Assembly: GCF_905475395.1 (NCBI RefSeq)
Contig: NC_058338.1
Location: forward strand, 13,778,935-13,842,934
Source of the DNA: Chrysoperla carnea
Lineage: Eukaryota; Arthropoda; Insecta; Neuroptera; Chrysopidae
DNA length: 64,000 nucleotides
Direction of reading: 5' to 3'
Part shown: positions 33,978 through 48,300 of the stretch, piece after piece
Layout: each line of letters begins with the position of its first letter
Numbering within the stretch: position 1 is the first letter of the stretch
The notes under the pieces: generated by a model
What the model was told of the DNA's origin: nothing
The model's database searches: none
What the model saw: the letters and a program-made list of their open reading frames with translations, nothing else
Position numbers and translations under genes: made by a program

Positions 33978-36900
33978 ATGAATATAAAATTTCATTTACA
34001 AAAGTGGATATGTTTTCTAATTCTTGTGTTTGGAACTGTGAATGCTCGTAAGTTATCAAATTGTGTTTTTTTTTTATAAATCTTTTGTTGGTAATTATTC
34101 TTCTATATGACCTTCATTCAATTAAATTTTTTAGCAAAAACAAAAATTGTATTTGCTTTTTGAAGTTTGTACCTACCTAATATCGCACAAATAAACAAAT
34201 AACAATTCGTACCAAATCGTCCATAAAAATTTGGGTACAATAACGTAGGTATATTGTCGATTGAAAGTGCGTTTATCCCCACTACTATTCTAGGATATGG
34301 CACGTAAAAATAACCATGGCAAACCATTAATTGGCAAACCATTGGTTCCTATTTTTGTCAATTGTTTGAAAATCGTTTATGCACTTATCGTTTACGAATC
34401 TAAACTGCACCTAAAAGGCTCTTAATTTTTACCTAATCAAAATCAATATTTTTAAGTTGGACTAGCCAATGACCGACCATTTGCTTGCGGCGTATATAAA
34501 GATACGTATTGTTTTTTTATCACTTTAAAAATAATGAAATAAGCAAATTTTCATTTAAAAAAAAAATTAAATGTGAAGAGGTGGGTAAAAAACAAAACAA
34601 GTTTTAAAAACAATAATATGTATTTACTAAAAAAAAGAAGTTGTTGCAGGTAGTAGGCAAGGGTATACAGAGTGTCCGTGACTCGATGGGCATAGCTTAA
34701 GATCGAATTCTTAGGACTAGTTTAAGTCGAAAGCAGGGACGTAACGAGTGATCATAGCGCCAGTGGCAAGTTTTTAGGTTGCGCCTTATATATCTAGATC
34801 GGCTCTAACGATTCTGATGAAAATTAGTATACTGATATAGTATATTTAATATAAGAGTAAAGGAAAAATTAGGGAGAGTCATATCACATCCAAATTTTAT
34901 CCAATTTTGATAAACAAAGTATGTAATCCTACTAAAGTTGGGTCATACTCTTCAAATTTGTCATCAAAATTAGCCTAGCTCTAATAGGTTTCAAGAATGT
35001 GGAATCATGGTCCCGGAACCAAGCATATAAGTGATAGCTAGCGAAAAATTTACATCACAACTGAAAAGAATGGCCCAAAATTAGTGGGTTTCAAAAAAAA
35101 TTCCAATAAGATCGGATCCAATTTGCCTGTGTTATCAAAAAAATCAAATTTTTGAACTTTATGACGTCATCAAAATCCAAAAAATTTAATTTTGCTCTAT
35201 CACCTTCAAATTTTATCCAATTTTGATAAACCAAGTATGTAATTCTACTAAATTTGGGCCATACTCTTCAAATTTGTCATCAAAATTAACCTAGCTCTAA
35301 TAGGTTTCAAGAATGTGGAATCATGGTTCCGGAATCAAGCATATAAGTGATAGCTAGCGAAAAATTTATATCACAGCTAAAAAGAATGGCCCAAAATTAG
35401 TGAGTTTCAAAAAAAATTCCAATAAGATCGGATCAAATTTGCCTGTGTTATCAAAAAAATAGAATTTTTGAACTTTATGACGTCATCAGAATCCAAAAAA
35501 TTTAATTTTGCTCTAGCATATCCAAAATTTATCCAATTTTGATAAGCCAAGTATGTAATCCTACTAAATTTGGGTCATACTTTTCAAATTTGAGATCAAA
35601 ATTAACCTAGCTCTAACAGGTTTCAAGAATGTGGAGCCCTGCTTCCGGAATTAAGCACATAAGTGATAGCTAGGGAAAAACAGACATAACAGCTGAAAAG
35701 AATGACCCAAAACAAATGGGTTTCAAAAAAAATTCCAATAAGGATCAAAACTATAGGTATAAGGCACTTTCGAATTAAAATTGTCAAACGAAAACGCAAA
35801 ACGCTCTTAAGTTATGTCCATCGAGTCACGGGACACTTTGTATACGACTTGCGTTGTAAATGACGTCATACAAATTTTTAAACTCTTTATTTTAGGACCA
35901 AATATTATAATATTTCAGACCATATATTTTTCTGGTAGTTCATTGTTTAAAGGATTGAGGAAATATGAAAAAATATCTAAAGTTCAAATTTTAGTGTCAT
36001 CAAGCTAAACTTATTATTTTTTCGTGAAAGTTTTAAGAAATAATGTTGATAATGTATCTATATTACTTTATCCGCAGCATTTTATAAAAACTACAATGCA
36101 AGCAAGTAATGATCTATTATCACTGTCATGGCTATATGAAGAGATCAATGTCAAAGATATTAACATGTAGATTTGTATATTTAACAATAAATTTTGTTAC
36201 TTAACTTGCATGTTGGAAATTTTAATAAAAATCATTATGACGAGAATATTTCGTCATCAACGAAATAACAATATTACAGTTTTCAAAATTTCCTTTAAAT
36301 CATTATCTACTATGTTTTGGTCGTAACTAAATTTACTTTATCTTCTATTTTTTTTATATTTATTTACTTCAGATGAAGAATTCTCATTTTTCGAATAGAA
36401 AAGTGAAGTTGGCTTTTGAAAATCTTTAGAAATACGCAAAATATGAACGTTTAAAACTCCTAATTAAACAAAGAGGAAAATATCGACTAATGACGTCATT
36501 GCACGGTATCGCCATAGAGATTACGTTTAAAACTTTATGTTTTTCAAAAAAGAGACAGACAACAATCTTTGAATGTTTATTATTTATGTTTAACTTCTTC
36601 ATTTTGAAATCAATTTTAATTTAGCAACGTAGATGAAGATTAGTGGTTTCTGTAGTGGCCCAGGTTAAATCAAATGTATGCCGTTAGAGAGAACTTTGAT
36701 CCGCCGAGTATTTATATTTATCATCATTCTCATTTATTATTAGATAATTTCTAGGAATGAATAATAAAAAATGAGAATAATGAGTAACTGCAATTTTTAG
36801 AACGCTCCCTCCGGCTATGAAAATTTTCTATACCTAATAAAAAAAAGGACGGGTGCGAATTTAACAACAGCTTCTCAAAATCTCATATTTAACAAAAAGA

Positions 36901-39900
36901 GTGGCCAAAATGTATACTGTGGCTACACCCCTACAAAAACCAATGAAAAAATAGTTAAAGTGAAGATCCAAGGACGTGATTTTTTCAAAATTTACTCCAT
37001 TTAACTAGAATTAAACATTATATATACATACATAAAATTCGTGTAATTTACCTACTACCATTGTTCTTTATTTGTAAACAAAGATTACTGATTATGAATA
37101 TGGAAATCCCAAAATGTATTTACATTATTTAGAAATAATTGGAGATTAATAATTATATTTCATGTAATATAAATATTTATTTAAAATATTTTTTAAATTA
37201 GTAAATTTAATTTTCTCTAAAAACTTAAGTATTGCTTTGATTTACCCTACCCCGACTTAATCTTCCTGTTTTATATCGCTTTATACATTATCTCTAATAT
37301 ACCTTTACGATTTATGAGGTTGTTGCTGTTGTTATCTATCGCGCAAGTTCTTGGTATTACTGTCGATACTCAAGAAATCTGTAAGTGTTGTTCTATCTCT
37401 TACCTTTTAGGAACTAAATTGACTTTTAAAGCAACCCGGAAAACTGGGTCCAACCTCAAGTCAGAACATGCTGTCCTCCATCAAACCCTGCAACTTTTGT
37501 TTAAGTATTTTTTGGATTGTTTAACTACAAAAAGATCTATAAGCCATTATCGATTAAAATGGTCCACTCTGTATAATTTCAACCGTTACAATATAATTAT
37601 CATTTCCGACAAAACAATTTGTTACCAGAATTAATTGTATCATTAAACCGCGAAGATCCGTTCACAAAAATAAAATTATTTAAGTATTTTTAATTAAATT
37701 AAAATTAATTTCTATATGCTTTACGCATATTTCTTTCTGAAATAAAACTTACTTTTTTTGTTTATAGAATGGATAACGGAAGATGAGGATACTTGCCAAA
37801 CTCCAAATTATGATGCTGGACTTTGTATTAACATCAGAAATTGCCCACCATTATTGAACCTTTTACGTACTAAACCAATTCCACGTGAAACATCACAATT
37901 TTTACGTCAATCACAATGTGGTTTTGAAGGACGTAATCCAAAAGTATGTTGTCCAAATAGTGGTCAAACAATAGGACGTCTAACAACACCAAAACCTCCA
38001 ACACCAGAGTATCAAGAAGGACAAGCAGTATATTCACGTTTGTTACCAGATGTATCAGTATGCGGTTTGGGTACAAATAATCGTATTTATGGTGGTGAAG
38101 TTGCCGAAATTGATGACTTCCCATGGATGGCGTTATTAGAGTACAAAAAACGTATGTGGCTATGTTTTCCAAAATAATATTATAGGGACTTGTAGGAACT
38201 GGAGTTCAAATTTTTCCATAACCGTATAGCTAGGTACCTCTACCGATGATATTTAGCAAAAGAGTAAGCTAGAATGCCAAGGGTAGAGAAGTTATAGATG
38301 TTCTAAAAAGAATTGCCCAACGGTTTTGATATCTTGAGTGGACGATAAATAATAATTATTTACGATACAAGTAGTTAAGAATTATTAAGGATGGATTCTT
38401 TTGAAATGAACACACTGTATAAACGCACTCTTTTAACTTTTTCAGGAGAAGTTCTTCTGTAGTTAATGCTGGATAACCGAAAATGAGATTAATCTCTCAA
38501 TAAACTTGTCTAAGTGAGAATTAAAAACCTCTAGATTTGGTGGTCTCAACTGGAGCGTTATAACTGCGGTTGCTTGTAACCTCAATCGCTTTAGAACAGA
38601 CTTTCATGGTTTCATTCCATAAATCTAAAACCCTTGTTTTATAATGAAAGTCGAATATAATTTTTCTTTCCATAAATGAGACATAATTTCTAAGCTCTAG
38701 GACAATTTTAGTATTAACAAGACAGGATATTTTTTATACATAATAAAGTATTTTTATAATCTCTAAACCACCGAAAATACGTTACAATTAAAAGCATTAA
38801 TGATAAGATACTTATCACAATTTTCTTATCTAATATTTTTTATTTCTCAGCAAATGGTCGTGGTTTTTATTGCGGTGGTGTTTTAATTAACAAACGATAT
38901 ATTTTAACAGCGGCACATTGTGTTGTTGGCAAAGATATTCCAAAAACTTGGAAATTGTAAGTTTAGAAAGAATTTAAAATCTAATTAATTATTTTAAATA
39001 ATTTATGAATTTCGCTTTTTGTTTGCAGAGATAGTGTACGTTTAGGTGAATATGATACATCCACAGATGTAGATTGTGTACAAGATAATTATCAGGGTAG
39101 TCAATATTGTTCTGCACCACCAGTAAATGTAAAAATCGAACAAGCAATTCCACATCCAAATTACAAACCAAGAGACCAGAATCAGCATAATGATATAGCA
39201 TTGTTGCGTTTGGCTGAAGATGTTGAATTTACAGGTAAAAAAATTAACTTGCATACTTTTGCAAACAACTTTTTAAAACATTGAGAAAATCTTCCCGCTA
39301 GACAGAAGCAAAACAGATCGGATTTAAATTTAGAAATCTAAGTGAATATTTAAAATTGTTCAATAGATTAAGACGAAATTTTGATATTTGTCCAAGTTTA
39401 AAGTTAGAAGTACAACTCATTTTTGGATTTTGGATCCATTCTGAAAAATAAAATGATGATAAGATCGTGATCTTTGATCATATTCTCAAAAATAATTATT
39501 TTCAAACTTTTGAATGCACCTTAATACGTATTGATAATTGACGAGATATTACATGCCCGTGTGCAGGAATTATCAAAAGGGGCTCAAAATTTGATTCATC
39601 ATGTAAGGTCATAAAGTCAATAATAACAAGAAACTCTTTTTTCGAGTAAGAGAACTTTTTAATATGTCAAAATGTGATATTCAGTCACTGTTTTTAAATA
39701 ACTTAATTCTGCGAGGTACAGCAAATTTTTTCCCCAAAACTTTGTGCACATCGATATCCACCTACACCGCGATGTATATTGAGTGAGGCTAAATCATTTA
39801 CCCGACTGTCAGACATTGTCGATCTAAGATATGTTTTGCGTTCATTCGTCGCTGTTGTCACAGGTAAAACTGCCAGAACGCTTTTAGTTTAACAGGTAAC

Positions 39901-40676
39901 TTTAATAGCATCCTTATACTCACATTTTTGTTCTCAATAATTTCAATAAGTGTTTTTTTACACAAAAAGCGCCGAATATCCATGATCAACAGTCTCAAGA
40001 TCAAAAATCAATAAATGTCAACAAATATCGAAACAGCTTGAACAGCTAACTAGTCAGTCTTACCCAAAAGTAAAATTCAAATATCAATATCTTTCCTGGA
40101 AAATCAGATTTCACGTTGATAATATAAATCAATAAATGAAAAGTATCCGCAAACGGAATTCTTCCATTATTTGCTTTTAGAAACTGTGATTTTTTCAAGA
40201 AAGATCTATTATTTATTTTTGTATTTAATGATATTTAAATAATTTTTTTTATCCTTTCAGATTTTGTACGGCCAATATGTTTGCCTCAATCAACGCAAGA
40301 TATTCAAAACACGTATGAAGGAAACAATCTATTTGTAGCTGGATGGGGTAAAACTGAAACACGATCAGCTAGTACAAAGAAATTAAAAGTGCGTGTCCCA
40401 GTAATTAATGCTCAACGTTGTACTGAAACATATCGTGCTGCATCCGTTCGATTTGCAGCATCTCAAATGTGTGCCGGTGGTGAAAAGGGTAAAGATTCAT
40501 GTCGTGGAGATAGTGGTGGACCTTTAATGTCGTTAAACAATAATGATTATACGAATTGGTATGCAGTGGGTGTTGTATCATTTGGACCTGCAGATTGTGG
40601 TTTGGAAGGGTGGCCTGGAGTTTATACACGAGTTGGAGATTTCATGAATTGGGTTGTAAATACAATTCAACCGTAA
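33978..40676 (+). CDS. CLIP-domain serine protease 2 (CLIP-B type, 393 aa)
   Basis: Exons 33978-34047, 37768-38151, 38851-38956, 39029-39234, 40261-40676 (1,182 nt). Exon 1 carries a signal peptide (MNIKFHLQKWICFLILVFG) and ends C|GTAAGT; joined to exon 2 it gives QWITEDEDTCQ. CLIP domain C33-C85 has six Cys in the CLIP-B spacing ending VCCP. A linker follows, then the activation site NNR|IYGG (129/130). Triad His174, Asp242 (HNDIAL), Ser340 (GDSGGP); Asp334 gives trypsin-like specificity. Extra loop Cys pair C203/C214. CLIP-B enzymes such as Easter or prophenoloxidase-activating enzymes act in haemolymph Toll and melanisation cascades, activated by upstream cleavage; that role is inferred from family. 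Intron 1 (3.7 kb) holds a TIR element, an orphan signal-peptide exon and a MITE arm. Confidence 0.9.
34663..35846. mobile_element. TIR element carrying 316-bp tandem repeats (1.2 kb)
   Basis: Left end GTATACAGAGTGTCCGTGAC and the reverse complement of the right end GTATACAAAGTGTCCCGTGA match over about 40-80 bp (continuing ACTCGATGG-CATA-CTTAAGA and TCGAAAG). The interior is 2.7 copies of a 316-bp tandem unit. No transposase. Solo ends are at 60636-60712, and a related end lies beside the DUF4817 transposase remnant at 26315. It lies in intron 1 of protease 2. Confidence 0.75.
34892..35745 (+). repeat. 316-bp tandem repeat, about 2.7 copies
   Basis: Units start AAATTTTATCCAATTTTGAT at 34892, 35208 and 35524 (spacing 316 both times). 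Copies are over 90% alike by eye and share TCAAGAATGTGGA and ATAAGTGATAGCTAG. Satellite-like array confined within the TIR element. Confidence 0.85.
37314..37380 (+). CDS. Orphan signal-peptide exon upstream of protease 2 exon 2
   Basis: ATG opens 22 codons (MRLLLLLSIAQVLGITVDT...) that make a textbook signal peptide and end T|GTAAGT, phase 1 like all first exons of this cluster. Joined to exon 2 of protease 2 (starting AA TGG) it would create TAA, so it cannot feed that gene. It may be the first exon of a lost neighbouring protease copy, or an unproductive alternative start. A MITE arm begins 11 bp downstream. Confidence 0.5.
37391..37597. repeat. Family B MITE, single arm
   Basis: ATCTCTTACCTTTTAGGAAC through AAATGGTCCACTCTGTA matches the right arm of the element at 13119-13907 (13730-13907). 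The other arm is missing. Confidence 0.65.
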
Positions 40677-40803
40677 ATTGGATTTTTTTTATACGTAGAC
40701 TGTTTCAGCGAAGAAGTTAATAGACTCAAAAGATCCTATTTATACAATTACAAAAAAGGTGCGTGTATTTATGTACGCGCGTGAAAAGTTATACTTCTTC
40801 GGT

Positions 40804-40809
40804 AATAAA
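40804..40809 (+). terminator. Candidate poly(A) signal of protease 2
   Basis: AATAAA, 128 nt after the stop codon. Confidence 0.4.
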
Positions 40810-42320
40810 AAATATAATAATTTATAAATAATGTAAACAAATAACATGTAATCATGATGCGAAATTACTATACGAAACTATAATTTCGATTATATAAGCT
40901 TATCTATTGATATTGATGGCAATCAATCGTTGACTATTGCGAGTTATATTTTGTTTGTCGACTAGTTTCATGGTGTAAAAAAATTGTAACTAACTTTAAT
41001 GTGTAGTTTTCGTGTCACTTTCTCTTAAGTTATTGCTCCTTTTACTGAAACATCGTATAATTGATAAGGCTCTGAGATTTTCTGAGTAATATTACAAACA
41101 AGTCGTCTTATTTGAGCTTGTTTCACTTAACTTTTCAGTATGGCTGTGGTATCGAGTTATTTTTATATAATTATAAAAAATATTTTTATATAATTATACT
41201 CGTTTTTTTCACTATATGTAGCTGATAATCGATTCTCAATTTAAAGATTATTTCAGATCTTTTAAAAAATTATTAAAAATCAAATTTCTGAAATTTTCTA
41301 TAAGTGAAGAAAACAAGTATAAGGAAAGCTAAAGTTTTAAAAATGTAATTTTTTTGCCATAATGTTTCATTTTTGAAATATATAAATAAATTTAGTAAAA
41401 TTGCAGTATTTTTTTTGGTTCGTAAAAGTTCCTAAGAAGTATTTTCCACTGTGGTAGTCGAGTTAAGATTCACATGTTTCGACTGTAACGCCATAAAAAT
41501 GGTATAAAGACTTACAGATCGTTTATTCCTTATTCGATTTTTAAGCTTTATCTCTTAATCTGTACAAAGATATAGAAAGATTTCTGAACTAGTTGTCAAG
41601 CAGGATGGTTTTTTTTGTTTTTGCGATTCTTATTAGTCTAAATAATCTATAGACACGAAAACCTGTTTGATTTTGGGATTAAACGACCAGTTTCTGATCC
41701 CTCTGTACGATTTTAATCGATATCTAAGAAGCTAAATGTTCTATCGTCAAATGGACCCAATCAGTGCAATCTTTGTGTCAAAAATACTCTAGAAAATGCA
41801 TTTGATTCAAATCGAAGACAATTTGAAATTATTCCGAAATGAAACCAATTTGCGTGTTTTTCTTATCAAAATTAACCTTTAAACCAAGTTTCCTCGAATC
41901 TATATTTTAAAAAAAACTACTCACCTTTTAAAACTACCTACGCGCTTAAAGAGTGCTGACCTGTGCGATTGGAATTTCACGACGTAAAAACCAATGATTT
42001 TCGTATTTCAATTTGAACCGTACAGATAACAAAGCCGTATAATCTGAATTATTGAATAACCAGAATTCGGAGTGCGAGTGATAGATAATATTGAGAATTT
42101 ATGTATAAATTCATCATTGCGGGGTTTATGTAAATATTTACTTGTAATAGAAAATTTGTTTTCCTTATTTCAACAAAAAAAACTTATATAGTGAGTGTAT
42201 ACTGACAAACAAAATAGGAAAGTTTCAGTTGTTCATATTTCTAAATTTTTTTTATACATTTGTTTAAATTGCTGATTTTAACTATTTTGAAATTGTCGTA
42301 CTATTAAGCAAAATCGAGTA
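40810..42320. other. Intergenic, AT-rich, between protease 2 and protease 3
   Basis: No gene or defined repeat recognised; the right end should hold the promoter of the first exon at 42321. Confidence 0.5.
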
Positions 42321-45300
42321 ATGTTTGGCAAATTCTTGTTGTGCGTCTTTGTAAATTATTGTTTCAATTCAGTTGCGTGCAAAAGTATGAGTGAAAATCA
42401 TCTTCCGTATCAAGCTTGGACACATGAAGGTAGTATATTAAGGAAAACTAATTTTATATAGAATTTTTTATAGATTCTTTTAATAAATTGAAATTTTGAA
42501 GATTTGCCGACGTTCATTTAATCATTTTATCTTAAACTGTGAAACAATAATGAAGTGAAATTTCTATGATTATTTTTGTTGCAATTTGGAGGATAATTGA
42601 TAATCGGGTCTCGAATTTATGGAAATATTTTTATTAAAAGGCAGTCACTGTCAGCATAAAGAAGTTTATTATCAATAAGAAAAATAACTAATAAATTTCA
42701 CGGTAAATAGAAAGACTAACAGGTTGTGGTTGGGGCAACTTTCCCTTACTAACTTACTAATTAGCATACTTAAATGAAAATTGACCTTTTAATACTTGAG
42801 ATGTGATAATTTTGATATTTTTGTTGTTTTACATACAACATATTTTTCACTATAATTAAAAGTTGTAAATATCAAGAAATATTCAAGAGAATACCAAGAA
42901 ATGTTTAGTATCCAACATAAAAGAAAAGTTTAAAATTATGTTAGCAACAAAGTGAAAATTTCTAAAGTAATTGTCGGACTAGAAACTATTTTTTTGTCGG
43001 ATTATTATTTATTATTCAACAATTAACTTGAATTTACAAAATATGTTGACATTAAAATTACCTATTAGCTTTGAATACACAATATGTTTACTTTATAAAC
43101 AGTGTCGTAATTATTGTTTTTTTGACGATTATAATTCATTTTTTGAAATTTATTTGTGGAAAAGTTAACTCAGAAAAAATTGCTTTTATTGTGAAATTTT
43201 AAAGTTATCGTTAAGGATGCATGAACATAATTTTCACTTGGAATGAATGAAAAGAAATTAAGAAAAAACTTTTTAATAGGAAGTAAACATATTAGCAATG
43301 GCATAGAAAAGAAAATAACCAAGTGTCTCCATGCATATAAGGGATGTCTGAGCAGGGTAGATTTAGGGTTGAAATTATTTTTATCTTATTTTCAACTTAG
43401 ATGATGAATTTTTTTATAACTTGATGAATGTAGATGGAAAATAAGAATACAATTTTTCAATATGTGCCTTGGTTTTCGAAACATCGAAAGCTGAATAAAT
43501 TTTCAATTTTCGACATTTTGAAAATAACGCCAGATATCGAAAAATTTTATTCTTACATTTCCTCTTACATCGTCAAGTTATAATATAATTTATCATCAAA
43601 ATTGAAAATATATATTTTTTAAATTTGTGCCCCCACTACCGTGCTCATACATCCTTAACTAGTTGAAGAATTAATAAAGTAATACAAAAGAAAGCAATGA
43701 CTATGCGAAAATTTGAAGTAGTTTATGCAAAATTTGAAGAAGATTGGACCAAAGAATCATATTGTCCCATACAAACTTTGACCCCGTATTTCAGACTCTT
43801 AGGGGTAGATTTTCGGCAAATCTACAATTTTCTTATCGGATGCCTACGTCATACTAAAAACACCCCCCAAGTTTCAGGTCTCTACAATTTCTTTAGGCTA
43901 TTTAGCCTGCGCGTTGATCCGTCAGTCAGTCAGCCATTCAGGGTAAAGTATTTTATATGTATAGATGTTGGTTCTAGGTATAATCGAAACATTCATATAT
44001 TATTCAAGATTTTAATTACGACCCTGTTTAATTTTATTGATAATCAGTAATTGGTTTTTTTTTTTTAATTTCTCCATAAAAAGTGTTGGTAATTTGTAGA
44101 TTGGTATCATAATAATTATTTCTTAGCTTTAATCATGTAAGTAAACAAAAAAATAAAAAAAAGCGTTAAAGTGACAGTTGAAAGTTTTTTGAAGCTTTTG
44201 TTTTTACCCAAAAATACTAAAAAATGTTCATAAATTATGATTTTTACAAACAAATATTTACAATGCATGTTTTTATTAATTTATTTGTTTATTTTAATTA
44301 AATGTGACGGAGATTTTCAATTTCTTGGTAAGTATTATATTTTATTAAACTTTATTTACATAAAATTACCTAGTATGAGATAAAAAACCCAAAAATATTA
44401 AATAATATTCAAAAAAACTTTCGGTGCTGAATTGATAATAGAAGAACTGCAAAACATTTTAAGGAAGGTATTGGAGACAGCGTGAAAATTGAGTAACAAA
44501 TTTTTTTGTAATGCCCGATTATAAAACTGAAGACCATGCTAAAGGACCACGATCCTTCAGACCTTTCATCGAATGTTTAGATTTGTTAAATTTTGTATAC
44601 CTTCGATTATTTTATGCTTGTTTCAAAATGCCTTCGATTTATATTAATTTAAGTTATAAGTTTCAGGCGGTTTCATTATATTTCACCTAAGTAATAAATA
44701 TGAAACCTGTTGAGATTTTAACACAGTAGATAGTATTTGTAGCCTAAAAAAATATTGTTGTATTGGGATGATACTTTCCACCATCAGATAAGCGGGAACG
44801 TTATTGGCTGTATATCACGACTCTTCAGACGATATCATTTTATGTAACAGGTAAAAACTGTTACGTCTCAAATATCGCCCTAAAAATGTCTAACAGGCCG
44901 TAGATTGGAATGGTTGAATCGCTATCATTTCAGAGTATAAAATTCAGGTTGAATTTTATTGAGTCAAAATCCATTTAGATAATCAGATCATGTTACCAAA
45001 GTATCAGATAGTAGACCCACCAAAGTATCAGATAGAGAACGTTAAATCTATATTAATCCACTTATTTGGGTATTTTCGCAGTTGTAGGAGGGAAGTTTGG
45101 TGGAGATTACTTTTTTTGTTATTTCCTCCTAAAATGTAAAAAATTGTCTGATGGTAAACTGTTGAAAAATTAATTTTCAATTCGCAATTTTCCATTTATT
45201 TAATTTTTACCGAGAATATTGAAATTATATCTTTCCTTCTCTCAAACCTCTCATTTGCTACTCACTGATTTAACTTCCAATCTAATGGAATCGGTTCTTC

Positions 45301-48300
45301 ATTGTACCAGAAGTAACAATTTCAAATTATTCTAAAATCTCAAATCCGGAAAAATAAAATATAGAACTTAGAAAGTAAGGGTATTATAACGCAATTTTCC
45401 ATAGAAACAAGTCGAAAAATGTGAATTTAGCGTGATTCCGATTGGCTCACAGCCTCAACGGGTATAATTACGTCACTACCGTTTATTATTTTTTATTATT
45501 AATGAATTAATTAATACTAAAATGGACTTATTTTTAAAAAAATTTCTAAAATATACCTACTTTAGATGAATTTAGAAAAAAATTTATGTCTATCATCTGT
45601 CTATCAGAAAGTTAGAAATTTATAAAAATAATAAGAAAATTTTTTCTTGCACCTATTATATAAAATTCAGATTAAAATATCTTGACAGCAAGAATTAATT
45701 TGCTAATCAACAGAATCAATACTTGGAAGTTTCCACTTATTGAAAATAATACCTAACATAAAATTTGTTTGAAAGTGTTTTTGAATTTTTTGTTCTTTTA
45801 TTTTAAAATAAACTTAAAATTAGTCATATTTAATTTTGCATGTTTAAAAACAAATATCCGGCATAAAATCAAATATTAAATTTGCATAAATACATTTTTA
45901 ATTATTTTTAACAATGTTGTATTATTCTAGGTAACCAATCATTATAACAATCTTTTTTTTCTGTGATATTTTTTCACACTTTTCTATAAAACATGCAAAA
46001 ATTTATTGTATTTTGCTTTTAAAATTTGTTGTAAATATTAACAACAAAAATCCCAAATCCCAAAGAAAATTGTACTTAGACATTTACGTTAAAGTATTTA
46101 AATACTTTCAACTCCTTTTCTATATTGATACATCGAATCTGCACATGATAAATGTAGCGCTTACTTTTTTATTTACAATTTTTCTGAAAATTTAAGATAT
46201 TAATTTTAGAAATCAAATACTTGTTTTATTCTTTCAAGAATTTAATTTTAGCTACCTATTTTTACTTTTTACTGTATTAATTAATTGTATTATTAGTTTA
46301 AAAAAGACATACTTATTCTGATTAAGTAGTCAACCTAATATGTGCGTACCTACATTTGGTTTGATCAGGATATTTATTATGACAACATAAAATTTCCTAA
46401 TAATTTAAAATATCTCTATTATCTTTAACTTCTGATAACTCACTTCCACATTTTTTTAAATGAAAAAACATACAATTTTGATAAAAAATTCAAATTGACA
46501 AATTATAAAAATATTTTTGAATATTCTAAAAAATTAATGGCAAGTTAAATTGCTTAAAAAAAGTGAAAATGGTCTGTTTTTGATGTCGTTTTTTTTTGTT
46601 ACTCTTTGTTTAGTTTTACCTCACAATCAGCAAACAATTACGTGCGATAATTAAAAATGTTGAATTGATGATTTAAAACATAAAATTACCGTTTTGCAGC
46701 GCGGAATCAGAAAACGAAGAGTTGAAAGAACGAAGGAGGGAACATTCTGTATTTTATCTTCACAGAAATTAGTATTTTGTTTATCAAAATAGGCAATATA
46801 TTATTTAAATGTTCATTGTACCGGTTTTAAAAATTGACTTTGGGGAATTTTGCAACCTGAGAAGCAAGTATATATTATACATAGCAGTAAAATTGAATGG
46901 CTTTTTTTCAGATTACAAAAAGAAAGGGTCACCTTGCACTTCAACTAAATAAATAAAACTTACCGACTGAAATGTTAACCAATAAAAATGTCTAGAAACA
47001 AGCGAGGCGAACAACAGTCTTATAATCTAAAAAATGTTTTCTTTAAATTTCGAGATTCGCGTTAAATTTTAATTAATTTTAAATGTACAGGTTAAGAATC
47101 GTAGCTTTTGCTTCGAATTTCCAGGCTTTTAAACAAGAGATTATATTTTCTACTCCTTCTAAGGATTTGAATTCTGAATAAGCTAGAAATTTATAACGAA
47201 TTTATAATAAATTTTCAAAGTGTCTAGTAAATTAACTTTCGCATCAAAATTTTCGACTTAGCTAAGGTCGATTTCATAAACTTGAAGTCGTTAAACTAGA
47301 AATGTTAATAGTTTGTTTTCATATTACTTCGTCATTTTAGTGATAGGGTAGATGTTCTAAAAAATTTTTCTTCAATGTAGTTTCATGTTTATTGAAAACA
47401 AGAGGCGTAAACCAATAAAAGTTTGCCTAAGGAATGCATAAGCCTTTAGGAGTATTAATAAATTAAAAATAGTATGTTTAATTCTTTGTAAACTGCTGCT
47501 TATATCATGAATGCAATGTGATTATACCTTATATTCGAGAAAATGTATCTCTGGTAGACACAACAACTTCTCCAGTGCAGAGAAAAATTTTATACTCAAA
47601 CTTTTACGTCAATAAAGCATAAAAAATATTATCGAAAAAAAAAAATGCTCACACAGGAAAAGATTTTCCAAAGCTTAATTGATTTTGGTTTTTTTATTAG
47701 TTAGAATCAGAATATTCTAATAAGTCAGTGAAAACGAAGGTGTGGTCATTTTTGGATCTCCAAAGCTGTACAAATTTTCTGTTCCTTGAATTCGTATGGT
47801 CTAAGATTGAATCTTCAACAAGATACTCATAGTGTAAAGTTAAGCAATTAAATATAAGCAGGCGGCATAGTAGGCTTATATACGATGATTCCTATTTAAT
47901 AACCCTAGTGGAAACAGGTATTGTATGAACGTGATATGTGCAACATTGCCAGTAGATGCTTCAGAACTCACAGTTGAGTAATTCCCTTTTAAAGCACTCC
48001 CCCCCCCCCCCGGGAATTTTGGGAATTGTTTTCGACGTACAGTGAAAATATAGAACTTTAAAAACCGGCTAAGTGGGCGAGCGAGTAGAGACACAATCGC
48101 TTTTAATCGTTTGACTACTGGATGATTGTAGTTCATTCCGTTCAAGTGAATCGGCTGAACCGGTTTCGAGTTATGATGGAGGAAAGTTTAAAAACATAGT
48201 TTTGACAAAAACGCGTTTAAAATTTCAGTTACATATCTAAAGTTGCCAATAATGACTACGAATTAAAATAAAAACAGGTTACCAACATACATAGTCTACA

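Noticed and set aside
34892-35745. CRISPR-like array
   Set aside because: Units are 316 bp, directly adjoining without spacers, in a eukaryotic intron; it is a tandem repeat within a transposon.
43697-44050. 117-codon open frame in intron 1 of protease 3
   Set aside because: No recognisable domain, includes a simple CAGT repeat, and no splice or promoter support; likely chance.
47999-48011. Run of 13 C as a possible G-quadruplex or assembly gap artefact
   Set aside because: A single homopolymer without the spaced G-runs of a quadruplex motif; no evidence of function.
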